From JALOAR01 sp041649415 (lineage in GTDB: Bacteria > Patescibacteriota > Minisyncoccia > UBA6257 > Colwellbacteraceae), in contig JBAZND010000005.1 of NCBI GenBank assembly GCA_041649415.1, forward strand, positions 1 through 18,085: a stretch of 18,085 nt of DNA. Direction: 5' to 3'. Position 1 is the first letter of the stretch. The number at the start of each line of letters is the position of its first letter. A program made the position numbers and the translations under genes. Under the pieces are notes generated by a model. It worked only from the letters and a program-made list of their open reading frames with translations. It was not told the origin of the DNA and searched no databases. Shown piece by piece: positions 7,417-14,364 of the stretch.

Positions 7417-7857
7417 TTACACTCTTCTCACTTTTTTAGGTTTCGGGCCATTATGCGGAATGGGAGTAACATCTTTAATGGAATTAATGTTAAAACCGTG
7501 ATTGATGAGCGAGCGAATGGCGGAATCTCTGCCAACGCTCACGCCCGAAACGATAACATCCACGTTAAAAGGGCCTGTTTTCGCGATTTTTTCGGCGATG
7601 GCGGCAACTACTTTCTGCGCAGCGAAGGGAGTCGCTTTTTTGGGTCCCGAAAAACCGAGCGAACCGGCGGAAGCCCACGTAACAACGTTTCCGTTCTGGT
7701 CGGTAATGGTAATCAAGGTATTATTAAAAGAGACTTTAATGTAAACGCGGCCTAAGTCTATGTTTTTTGAGGATTTTGTGTTTTTGGCCGCCGATTTCAC
7801 TCCGTCAGCCGGCGGATTTTTCTCTTCTTCTTTAGTTATAACTCTTTTCTTTCCCAT
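7417..7857 (-). CDS. rpsK: 30S ribosomal protein S11 (uS11)
   Basis: uS11 lies on the small-subunit platform. The 146-residue product carries the uS11 core from about residue 34: GRVYIKVSFNNTLITITDQNG, WASAGSLGFSGPKKATPFAAQ, DVIVSGVSVGRDSAIRSL and the conserved tail DVTPIPHNGPKPKKVRRV. The first 33 residues are a Lys-rich, low-complexity extension (KKRVITKEEEKNPPADG) longer than in E. coli S11. It sits five bases after rpsM. Confidence 0.97.
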   Translation of the reverse strand: MGKKRVITKEEEKNPPADGVKSAAKNTKSSKNIDLGRVYIKVSFNNTLITITDQNGNVVTWASAGSLGFSGPKKATPFAAQKVVAAIAEKIAKTGPFNVDVIVSGVSVGRDSAIRSLINHGFNINSIKDVTPIPHNGPKPKKVRRV

Positions 7858-7862
7858 TTTTA

Positions 7863-8246
7863 TTATTTGAGCTCAACTTTTCTCTTGCCGCTTGTGGCGG
7901 TATGCCTTACGTTTCCGCGGACGGTGCGGGAGTTCGTTTTTGTGCGTTGACCCCGCACAGGTAAACGTTTTGCGTGGCGGTAACCGCGATAGGAATGGAT
8001 GTCTTTGAGTCTCGCGATGTTCTGCTTAACGATTGTCCGAAGTTCACCTTCAACTTTATACGAAGAATCAAGCGCTTCTTTTATTTTGTTAATGTCAGAA
8101 GCGTTTAAATTTTTAGCTCTTTCGTCGGGATTGATGCCGGTTTTTTCAATAATTTTTTTGCTTAAAGACGGACCGATTCCGTAAATGTAAGCGAGCGCGG
8201 CTTCAATGCGTTTTTCATCTGGGATATTTATACCGGCTATTCTCAT
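7863..8246 (-). CDS. rpsM: 30S ribosomal protein S13 (uS13)
   Basis: uS13 is in the small-subunit head and contacts both the large subunit and tRNA. The 127-residue product opens MRIAGINIPDEKRIEAALAY and has the helix-hairpin-helix YIYGIGPSLSKKIIEKTGI at about 21-39. The SYRGYRHAKRLPVRGQRTKTNSRT block lies near 88-111, followed by a basic tail. Length and motifs are standard. It lies 15 bases after rpmJ, with no Shine-Dalgarno sequence close to the ATG at 8246. Confidence 0.97.
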   Translation of the reverse strand: MRIAGINIPDEKRIEAALAYIYGIGPSLSKKIIEKTGINPDERAKNLNASDINKIKEALDSSYKVEGELRTIVKQNIARLKDIHSYRGYRHAKRLPVRGQRTKTNSRTVRGNVRHTATSGKRKVELK

Positions 8247-8261
8247 TGATTTATAGCGAAA

Positions 8262-8378
8262 TTATCCTTGTCTTTGCTTATGTTTCGGCGTTTTTTTGCA
8301 AATCACATAAATCCGCCCTTTGCGGCGGACGATTTTGCAATCCTTGCACATTTTTTTGATAGAAGGCCTGACTTTCAT
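8262..8378 (-). CDS. rpmJ: 50S ribosomal protein L36 (bL36)
   Basis: This 38-residue protein is the zinc-ribbon ribosomal protein bL36. It begins MKVRPSIKKMCKDCK and ends TPKHKQRQG. The metal ligands Cys11, Cys14, Cys27 and His33 are all present, so this is the zinc-binding form. Size matches the family exactly. It sits between infA and rpsM, its conserved place in the alpha operon, 16 bases after the infA stop. Confidence 0.96.
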   Translation of the reverse strand: MKVRPSIKKMCKDCKIVRRKGRIYVICKKTPKHKQRQG

Positions 8379-8394
8379 TACTTGGAGTCTTCAC

Positions 8395-8592
8395 TTAAAG
8401 TCTTCTTGAAATTCTTCCGCGTCTGTCGTCATAGGGGGTTATTTCCACCGATACTTTGTCCCCGGGAACGATGCGGATGTGGTGTTTCCTCATTTTTCCC
8501 GAAAGATAGGCTAAAATCTCCTTATTGTCGGAGAGTTTAACTTTAAAAGTCGTTGCCGGCAAAGCTTCAATGACCACTCCTGTGACTAACAT
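8395..8592 (-). CDS. infA: Translation initiation factor IF-1 (short N-terminus)
   Basis: IF-1 occupies the 30S A site during initiation. The 65-residue OB-fold product aligns from the GTVLETLPNTMFRVEL region of E. coli IF-1 (here GVVIEALPATTFKVKL). It retains YLSGKMRKHHIRIVPGDKVSVEITPYDDRRGRI. It lacks the first seven or so residues of the family (E. coli 72). An in-frame TAG at 8605-8607 rules out an upstream start, so the short form is real. It is the first gene of the ribosomal block, with a promoter-like element nine bases before its ATG. Confidence 0.95.
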   Translation of the reverse strand: MLVTGVVIEALPATTFKVKLSDNKEILAYLSGKMRKHHIRIVPGDKVSVEITPYDDRRGRISRRL

Positions 8593-8601
8593 TGACTTTG
8601 G

Positions 8602-8631
8602 ATACTAGCATGCTAAAAGTCGATTAGTCAA
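8602..8631 (-). promoter_or_regulatory. Candidate extended -10 promoter for the infA-ribosomal block
   Basis: On the minus strand TTGACT (8631-8626) is followed after 18 bases by TAGTAT (8607-8602), which is preceded by TGC, giving an extended -10 (TGnTAGTAT). The -35 matches five of six consensus bases. The -10 ends nine bases before the infA ATG, so the predicted start point (about 8595) would leave a leader of only about three bases. It lies in the 68-base gap between the membrane protein gene and infA. Confidence 0.55.
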
Positions 8632-8660
8632 TAAAACGGGGGTTAAACCGGGGAGCGTTT

Positions 8661-10262
8661 CTAATTTACCTCAATTTCAATTTTATCGGGATTTTTGGGA
8701 ACGGAACGAACCCAGAAGGGCCACAAATCCGCCTTGGCGGTAAGCACTCCCGGAAGGGCAAAAATGGCTGATTTCAAGGATGCATCGCTAACACCCAGAA
8801 TTTCAGCCTTAAATGCTTCCAAATCAAAACTTCTTGCCCATGTGCCGGTAAATTCGAGCGGAATGATTATCTTTCCGACAGAAAAATCGGCCGTAAGATT
8901 TGCCGTATAAGACAGGCTTTTTGTAATAAGGTCATACGGTTCGGAGTTATCTTCTTTAAATTTTTCTCCCATAAGGGCGATTAAGTCATCCTCTTTATAG
9001 GCAGGCACCTTGGCTTCCATCATCACACCGTATGAAAACTCTCCTTTATCGTCGGCGTCGGAAACGACTCCTTCTTTCACTGTTTCATAGGTAATTGCCT
9101 GTTCAACAATTTTAAATTCCGGCGGGATGGTTAACGCGATGGAAGATTTTACGGCATCTTTAACCTTCGCCGTAACTTCTTCATTTGCGTGTTTCTTATC
9201 GTCTTCGGTCGGCACTTTCATCTCTCCGACAAATCCGCCCGAAGCGCCTGTTTTAAATTCGCCGTAGAACCCGTCATATTTGGGAGACCCTTGAAACCCG
9301 GGAATCCTCAATTTTGCCACGGGTCCCGTATTGTATGCATCGCCTGCCGCATCCGCAATTATTTCCGCTTCAATGGAAGAGGCTTGAATTTTTCCTTCAG
9401 ATATTTTGGCTCCGGGGACGGTAACGGCGGAAGTTATTCTATAAACCTTTCCTTCGGGCGTGACAAAGCGGGTGTTTTTGACAAGCGATTGTTTTTCGGA
9501 ACTATATGCATTCCATATCGTAACGGTTCCTGACGCTTTTCTCTGAACCGCATCCGATCCGCTCGCGGGAAAAGGATAAACGCCATTTTTGGAAACAGTA
9601 AATATCTGCGCGGGAATTTGAAGATTCGTCCCGGAAACGGTTGTTATCTTGGTTGAAGCGATTACGTCGCCCGCAAAAGACCAATCTGCTTTTTTCCTTT
9701 CAATGGATATTTGAGCGGTTGGAAGAATGAAAAACGCAAGATAGCCCGCAAGGGTTATGATGGCGATAAAAACGAACGCGAAGCTCATTCTTTTTAACAA
9801 GGCGGGGCGACGAGGAACGTATTCTTCCGTTTCAACCGGTTTAAATTCTTCGCTCTCCTTCGGCGTTTCCGGTTCTTCTGACAGATCCACTTCCGGAGTT
9901 TCGCTTTCGTTAGCCGCATCCGAATTCCCCTCGGAAATAGATTCTAGTTTTGACTTTGCGGGCATAATGTCCATAATGGGCGCTTTCTGGGAATGGTTGA
10001 ATATTCCGTCCACGACATCAAAGCCGTTTGATGAGGCCATTCCTAAAATTTCCGCGTCAACTGATTCAATAGTCAATTTTTTTCCGACAGCCGTCGTTTC
10101 CCGTTTGAGCAGCTTGAAATTTTTGGGATTTTCGGCAATCAAAGCGCCTTTTGGAAGATACAAGACCAATTCGTCCATTCCAGAAGATATGATTTTGTGA
10201 ACGATTGCGGAACAGGAGTCATTCTTATTGGCGTATATCTTTTTATTCGCGGATTTAATCAT
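8661..10262 (-). CDS. Single-pass membrane protein with baseplate-J-like outer domain
   Basis: The 533-residue product has four parts. An N-terminal cytoplasmic domain (1-100) contains LVLYLPKGALIAENPKNFKLLKRE and KKLTIESVDAEILGMASSNG. An acidic, Pro/Glu-rich linker spans about 105-147. A basic patch (RRPALLKR) leads into one membrane helix at 160-181. A large exported region includes a baseplate-J-like segment at about 244-340 (GTVTIWNAYSSEKQSLVKNTRF, then VTVPGAKISEGKI, AEIIADAAGDAYNTGP). From memory, this arrangement recurs in Patescibacteria, where it is labelled baseplate J-like without a known role. There is no phage gene here, so a virion function is unlikely. It starts one base after the FtsA/PilM-like gene, suggesting the two act together at the membrane. 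Confidence 0.75.
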   Translation of the reverse strand: MIKSANKKIYANKNDSCSAIVHKIISSGMDELVLYLPKGALIAENPKNFKLLKRETTAVGKKLTIESVDAEILGMASSNGFDVVDGIFNHSQKAPIMDIMPAKSKLESISEGNSDAANESETPEVDLSEEPETPKESEEFKPVETEEYVPRRPALLKRMSFAFVFIAIITLAGYLAFFILPTAQISIERKKADWSFAGDVIASTKITTVSGTNLQIPAQIFTVSKNGVYPFPASGSDAVQRKASGTVTIWNAYSSEKQSLVKNTRFVTPEGKVYRITSAVTVPGAKISEGKIQASSIEAEIIADAAGDAYNTGPVAKLRIPGFQGSPKYDGFYGEFKTGASGGFVGEMKVPTEDDKKHANEEVTAKVKDAVKSSIALTIPPEFKIVEQAITYETVKEGVVSDADDKGEFSYGVMMEAKVPAYKEDDLIALMGEKFKEDNSEPYDLITKSLSYTANLTADFSVGKIIIPLEFTGTWARSFDLEAFKAEILGVSDASLKSAIFALPGVLTAKADLWPFWVRSVPKNPDKIEIEVN

Positions 10263-10263
10263 T

Positions 10264-11211
10264 TTATTTGTGACACATGAGCCATTTCATTCTTCTTTTG
10301 GCTATTCTATTCCAAGTGTTTCCTAAATCGGAGCTCGCCATTTCATCCGCGGCGAGATCCTCATAACGGACGGATGGCAGAAAGTTCATTTTAACGTTGG
10401 ATTCCTTCCATAAAACGTTCCTCGCTTCTAGTTCGGCGAGATCGGCTGCCAAAACATAAAGAACAGGCCTACTGATTTTAACATTACGCGCCGCAAGAGT
10501 CACTCCTCTTGAAAAGTCGGCAAATGGAGCGCTAACGGTTTCTTTTAAAGCGTTTATCATTTCGGGAGACATGTCGCCTCGCACGTAGCGATGAAGCAGT
10601 TCTCTTGCCGCGGATTCGGAAACGTTGAACTGACTCATAATGAATTTGAATATTTCGCCGACTCCCCATCCGAAATCGCTGACGTATGAAATCTTTTCCT
10701 CCTTGGAAGAGTGGTAAATAAACGTTTTTTCCTCGGAAACACGGGCAATTATAAAATCTTTTTGTTTGGATTCTTTTCGGATTAACCAAGCGCAGGAGGC
10801 GGTAGGCTCAAGAGTAAAAACGATTTCACCCTTCTTCGGGGATGACAATTTGATATTTTCAGAGAGTTCTCTCGTAATTAAAATCTCTGCGAGTCCCACT
10901 TCAATCGTTTTGGCAGTAAAGCCGATAGGATTCACAACCACCCCTCCGTCAAGCTTGATAAAAAGAACACGAACATCAGCCATTACCACGTCCATTTCCG
11001 ATAGATCAAGGCGACGCGAAAACAGCATTCTTTCCTCGTCAAAAAGTTTCCATATCGCTTGAGAAATAGCATTCTCTATTTCCGATTCCGTTATTTCTTC
11101 GCGCGGATTTTCCCGTTCCATGATTCGTGAAGAATAAACGGAGGTTCCGTATGGCGGATGAACGCTGAGGACATATTCTCCGTCTTTCAGTTTGAGAAAC
11201 GCGAAAGACAT
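10264..11211 (-). CDS. Degenerate FtsA/PilM-like actin-fold protein
   Basis: No close family is recognised, but the 315 residues follow the order of FtsA/PilM. A helix at about 42-59 (ESEIENAISQAIWKLFDE) precedes a stretch like the 1C subdomain of FtsA at 72-120 (FIKLDGGVVVNPIGFTAKTIEVG). Then come LEPTASCAWLI (134-144), a strand pair DFIIARVSEEKTFIYH (152-167) where FtsA has its second phosphate motif, GWGVGEIFKFI (181-191) and SESAARELLHRY (198-209), where FtsA has GG..IT.DI and S..EAE.LK. The acidic and glycine residues that bind ATP are mostly absent, and there is no opening DIGT motif, so nucleotide binding is doubtful. The ATG directly follows the alaS stop, and the next gene encodes a membrane protein, a pairing like PilM with PilN. 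Confidence 0.55.
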   Translation of the reverse strand: MSFAFLKLKDGEYVLSVHPPYGTSVYSSRIMERENPREEITESEIENAISQAIWKLFDEERMLFSRRLDLSEMDVVMADVRVLFIKLDGGVVVNPIGFTAKTIEVGLAEILITRELSENIKLSSPKKGEIVFTLEPTASCAWLIRKESKQKDFIIARVSEEKTFIYHSSKEEKISYVSDFGWGVGEIFKFIMSQFNVSESAARELLHRYVRGDMSPEMINALKETVSAPFADFSRGVTLAARNVKISRPVLYVLAADLAELEARNVLWKESNVKMNFLPSVRYEDLAADEMASSDLGNTWNRIAKRRMKWLMCHK

Positions 11212-13068
11212 TTAATTAAGCTCCGCTTTTATTCTTCTCGTTCCGGCGGAAGCCGACTCTTCCTTTATTATTTTGAACTCGCCTAAAGTCCCGATGTTGC
11301 CGATATGCGGTCCGCCGCAGATTTCTTTGGATATTTCTCCATTCTTGCCTATGGAATAAACTTTTACCTTTTCGCCGTATCGGTCTCCAAAAACACCCAT
11401 TGCTCCTTCGCTTTTGGCTTTTGAGATATCCATTTCCTCCATCGTCACGGGGGCGGCGGAAGTTATCCAGCCGTTGACCATATCTTCCACTTTTTTGAGT
11501 TCTTCACCCGTCATTTTGACGGGATGGGAGAAATCAAAGCGAAGACGCTCGGCGGTAATATTACTGCCGCGCTGGACAACATGATCTCCCAACACTTTTC
11601 TAAGAGCGGCGAGAACGAGATGCGCCGCCGTATGAAGCTTGGTCGTTTGTTCTGAAGAATCAGCCAGTCCGCCTTTAAACATTCCGGCGGAGGCGGTTCT
11701 AGAAAGTTCTTGATGGCGTTTAAATTCTTCGTCAAAAGAGGATTCGTCAAAACTTATTCCCTTTTGAGAACTAAGTTCTTTAATGTCTTCTTTCGGTAAG
11801 CCGTAGCTTTGGTAGAGATTGAAGGCGTCTTTGCCCGAAATGATTCCTCTTTCCACAATACGCGCGAATTCTTTCATTCCCTTTTCAAGCGTTTTCACAA
11901 ACTTTTCTTCTTCTTTCGAAAATTCCGCGGAAATAAAATCACCGCTTTTCGAAAGTTCAGGATATATGTCCGCGTAGATTTCTTGAATTGCCGGAATGAT
12001 TAATGCGGTCCAGCCGGTTTTTGTTATGCCAATCTGTCGGCTATAACGAACGGCGCGACGGATAAGACGGCGGATGACATAACCTTGCCCCGTATTGGAA
12101 GGCACAATACCCGCTTCATCCCCCATTATGAAAGCGGCTGCTTTCAGGTGATCGGTGATTATTTCAAAAGCTCGCGGATCATCTGAATACTTTTTATCGG
12201 AGAGTTCTTCAAGTCGCGAAATAATTGGCAGAAAGAGGTCCGTTTCAAAAATGTTCGTTTTTCCATTTTCGGCCATAAGAAGACGTTCAAGGCCGCCGCC
12301 GAAATCAACGTTTCTGGTTTTTATTTTTTCCCATCCGTCCGCCATCTTTCGGTATTCCATAAAAACGGAATTGCCGATTTCAATAAACCGCCCGCAATCG
12401 CAGTTTAGATGGCAATATTTGCCGAATTTTTGGTCATGGGGTTTTCCCGTGTCATAAAACGTTTCAGAATCCGGTCCTCCGAGTTCGCCGATGGCTTCAC
12501 CTCTCTTCCACCAATTTTTATCTCGATAGGCCATAATACGGATTTTGGTGAAATCCACGGGAATATCCGGACCAATTTCCCCCTTGCCCGTCGTATCCGG
12601 TCCGACTTCGGAAGAAACACCGTATTGGGCAAAAATACTTTTGAGAATTTTTTCCGATTCTTCATCGCGCGGAATTCCAAGCGATTCATCACCTAAGTAG
12701 ATTGATTGGTAAAGTCTTTCCGGCGCGAGGTGAAGTTCTTCAACCAAGAATTCATACCACGAAGTCAGTTGCTCTTTCTTAAAATAATCGCCGAGAGACC
12801 AATTACCGAGCATTTCAAAAAGAGTGTTGTGGCGCTCATCTCCGACTTCCTCAATGTCTTCGGCGCGAAAACATTTTTGGCTGTTGGCGAGGCGTTTTCC
12901 TTCGGGATGCGGCTCTCCCAAAAGAAAGGGTACCAAAGGGAACATGCCGCTGTTTACAAAAAGGAGCGATGGGTCGTTAAGGGGAATAATGGAGGCGGAG
13001 GGGATTATCGCGTGGCCTTTTTCTCTTTCAAAGTCCAAGAACTTCTGCCTTATTTCTCGGGAAGTCAT
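11212..13068 (-). CDS. alaS: Alanyl-tRNA synthetase lacking the C-Ala domain
   Basis: The enzyme charges tRNA-Ala and clears mischarged Ser/Gly. The 618-residue product contains the class II catalytic core (FVNSGMFPLVPFLLGE; CFRAEDIEEVGDERHNTLFEMLGNWSLGDYF; FGGGLERLLMA) and the tRNA-recognition middle. The editing domain has both zinc-site halves, HTAAH at about 480 and CGGPH at 584-588. It ends about 30 residues after CGGPH, whereas E. coli AlaRS (about 875) continues with a coiled coil and C-Ala domain. The ATG shares its A with the rpoD TGA. An AAAGGA sequence seven bases upstream (13075-13080) is one of very few clear Shine-Dalgarno sequences in the window. Confidence 0.96.
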   Translation of the reverse strand: MTSREIRQKFLDFEREKGHAIIPSASIIPLNDPSLLFVNSGMFPLVPFLLGEPHPEGKRLANSQKCFRAEDIEEVGDERHNTLFEMLGNWSLGDYFKKEQLTSWYEFLVEELHLAPERLYQSIYLGDESLGIPRDEESEKILKSIFAQYGVSSEVGPDTTGKGEIGPDIPVDFTKIRIMAYRDKNWWKRGEAIGELGGPDSETFYDTGKPHDQKFGKYCHLNCDCGRFIEIGNSVFMEYRKMADGWEKIKTRNVDFGGGLERLLMAENGKTNIFETDLFLPIISRLEELSDKKYSDDPRAFEIITDHLKAAAFIMGDEAGIVPSNTGQGYVIRRLIRRAVRYSRQIGITKTGWTALIIPAIQEIYADIYPELSKSGDFISAEFSKEEEKFVKTLEKGMKEFARIVERGIISGKDAFNLYQSYGLPKEDIKELSSQKGISFDESSFDEEFKRHQELSRTASAGMFKGGLADSSEQTTKLHTAAHLVLAALRKVLGDHVVQRGSNITAERLRFDFSHPVKMTGEELKKVEDMVNGWITSAAPVTMEEMDISKAKSEGAMGVFGDRYGEKVKVYSIGKNGEISKEICGGPHIGNIGTLGEFKIIKEESASAGTRRIKAELN

Positions 13069-14363
13069 CAGTATTCCTTTAATTTTTCCGACTGGTTGTG
13101 AAGTCTGATTTTTTCAAGCGCTTTCGCCTCAATTTGTCTAATGCGTTCCCTCGTAACACCGAAGACTTTCCCCACTTCCTCAAGCGTGTGGGTAACGTCA
13201 TCCGTGAGGCCGAACCGAAGCTCCAGTATTTTCTTTTCCCTATCCGTGAGTTCGTCTAGGACAGATCGGATTTGGTCTTTCAATAGCTCGCGCGAGACCG
13301 ATTGGTCGGGAGAAAGGGTCTTTTCGTCTTCAATGAATTCCGAAAGAACCGAATCTTCTTCCTCTCCTACGGGAGATTCCAACGAAACGACCTCCTGGGA
13401 AATTTTTTGGATGTGGTGAACTTTTTCCACGTCTATTCCCATTTCGGTCGCAATTTCCTCGGCAAGCGGGTCGCGGCCGAGTTCTTGCATAAGTTTTCTC
13501 TTGGCTTGAGTATATTTGGAGATGGTCTCCACCATGTGCACCGGAATGCGGATGGTTCTGGAATAGTCGGCGAGAGCTCTTGTTATCGCTTGGCGAATCC
13601 ACCAAGTGGCATAAGTGGAAAACTTAAATCCTTTTCGGTAATCAAACTTTTGAACGGCGCGGAAAAGACCAAGATTCCCCTCTTGAATAAGGTCAAGGAT
13701 GGAGAGCTGCGGTGAACGATTGACGTAACGTTTCGCGATGGAAACAACGAGACGCAAGTTGGCTTTGATAAGTTTTTGTCTCGCTTCTTCATCGCCTTGG
13801 CTTACTCTTTTAGCGATTTCTCTTTCATCGGCAGAATTTAAAAGCGGGGTTTTTCCGATTTCTTTCAAATAAATCTGGACGTTGTCCGGAAGTTCGGCGC
13901 TGACAATAGCCGCTTCAGCGAGTTCTTTTTGAGTTATTTCGTCTCCGGGAAGCTCAATTAAATTCCCCACTTCAATTACCTTAATGCCCGCTTCGTCAAG
14001 CTTGTCGTAAAGGTGTTCAAGGAATTCTATGTCGCTCTCTATTTTCGGGAAGGTTTTCAATATCTCAACGTCCGTAACAAAACCTTTTCCGCGGCTTATG
14101 TCTATAAGTTCCTCAAGCGCCGCCGTGTCAAATTTGAATTTAATTTTTTTTGCCGGAATTTCCGTTTTTGCGCGAGATAAGTCTTTTTTGGCTGCCGATT
14201 TTTTAGCTATGGATGTTTTAACCGTCAGTTTAGTTTTTCTATAGGCCGGTTTTTTTACGGATTTTTTAACCGCCGCTTTTCTTTTTGGGGTTGCCTTGCG
14301 GCTGGCTTTTTTCGGTCTTGCGGACTTGGTTTTGCGATTCGCACTCTTGTTTTTTTTCGCCAT
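13068..14363 (-). CDS. rpoD: Primary sigma factor (sigma70/RpoD) with basic N-terminal tail
   Basis: The product (431 residues) is the housekeeping sigma factor that directs RNA polymerase to -35/-10 promoters. After a Lys/Arg/Ala-rich tail (1-75) comes a region 1.1-like fold (79-135, LEELIDISRGKGFVTDVEI). Next are region 1.2 (DNVQIYLKEIGKTPLL, 160-175), region 2 (NLRLVVSIAKRY; DLIQEGNLGLFRAVQKFD; FSTYATWWIRQAITRA), region 3 and region 4 with the helix-turn-helix GVTRERIRQIEAKALEKI (about 402-419). Residues 2-60 contain 26 Lys/Arg and no acidic residue, unlike the acidic region 1.1 of E. coli. It lies one base after the dnaG stop, the classical dnaG-rpoD order, and overlaps alaS by one base. 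It ends with TGA. Confidence 0.97.
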   Translation of the reverse strand: MAKKNKSANRKTKSARPKKASRKATPKRKAAVKKSVKKPAYRKTKLTVKTSIAKKSAAKKDLSRAKTEIPAKKIKFKFDTAALEELIDISRGKGFVTDVEILKTFPKIESDIEFLEHLYDKLDEAGIKVIEVGNLIELPGDEITQKELAEAAIVSAELPDNVQIYLKEIGKTPLLNSADEREIAKRVSQGDEEARQKLIKANLRLVVSIAKRYVNRSPQLSILDLIQEGNLGLFRAVQKFDYRKGFKFSTYATWWIRQAITRALADYSRTIRIPVHMVETISKYTQAKRKLMQELGRDPLAEEIATEMGIDVEKVHHIQKISQEVVSLESPVGEEEDSVLSEFIEDEKTLSPDQSVSRELLKDQIRSVLDELTDREKKILELRFGLTDDVTHTLEEVGKVFGVTRERIRQIEAKALEKIRLHNQSEKLKEY

Positions 14364-14364
14364 T

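Noticed and set aside
8606..8615. Palindrome TAGCATGCTA as an operator upstream of infA
   Set aside because: It overlaps the extended -10 and is short enough to occur by chance; nothing else marks a repressor site.
8632..8656. Possible terminator hairpin between the 533-residue gene and infA
   Set aside because: GGTT/AACC and CGG/CCG pairings are too short and no GC-rich stem of six or more pairs precedes the TTTT run.
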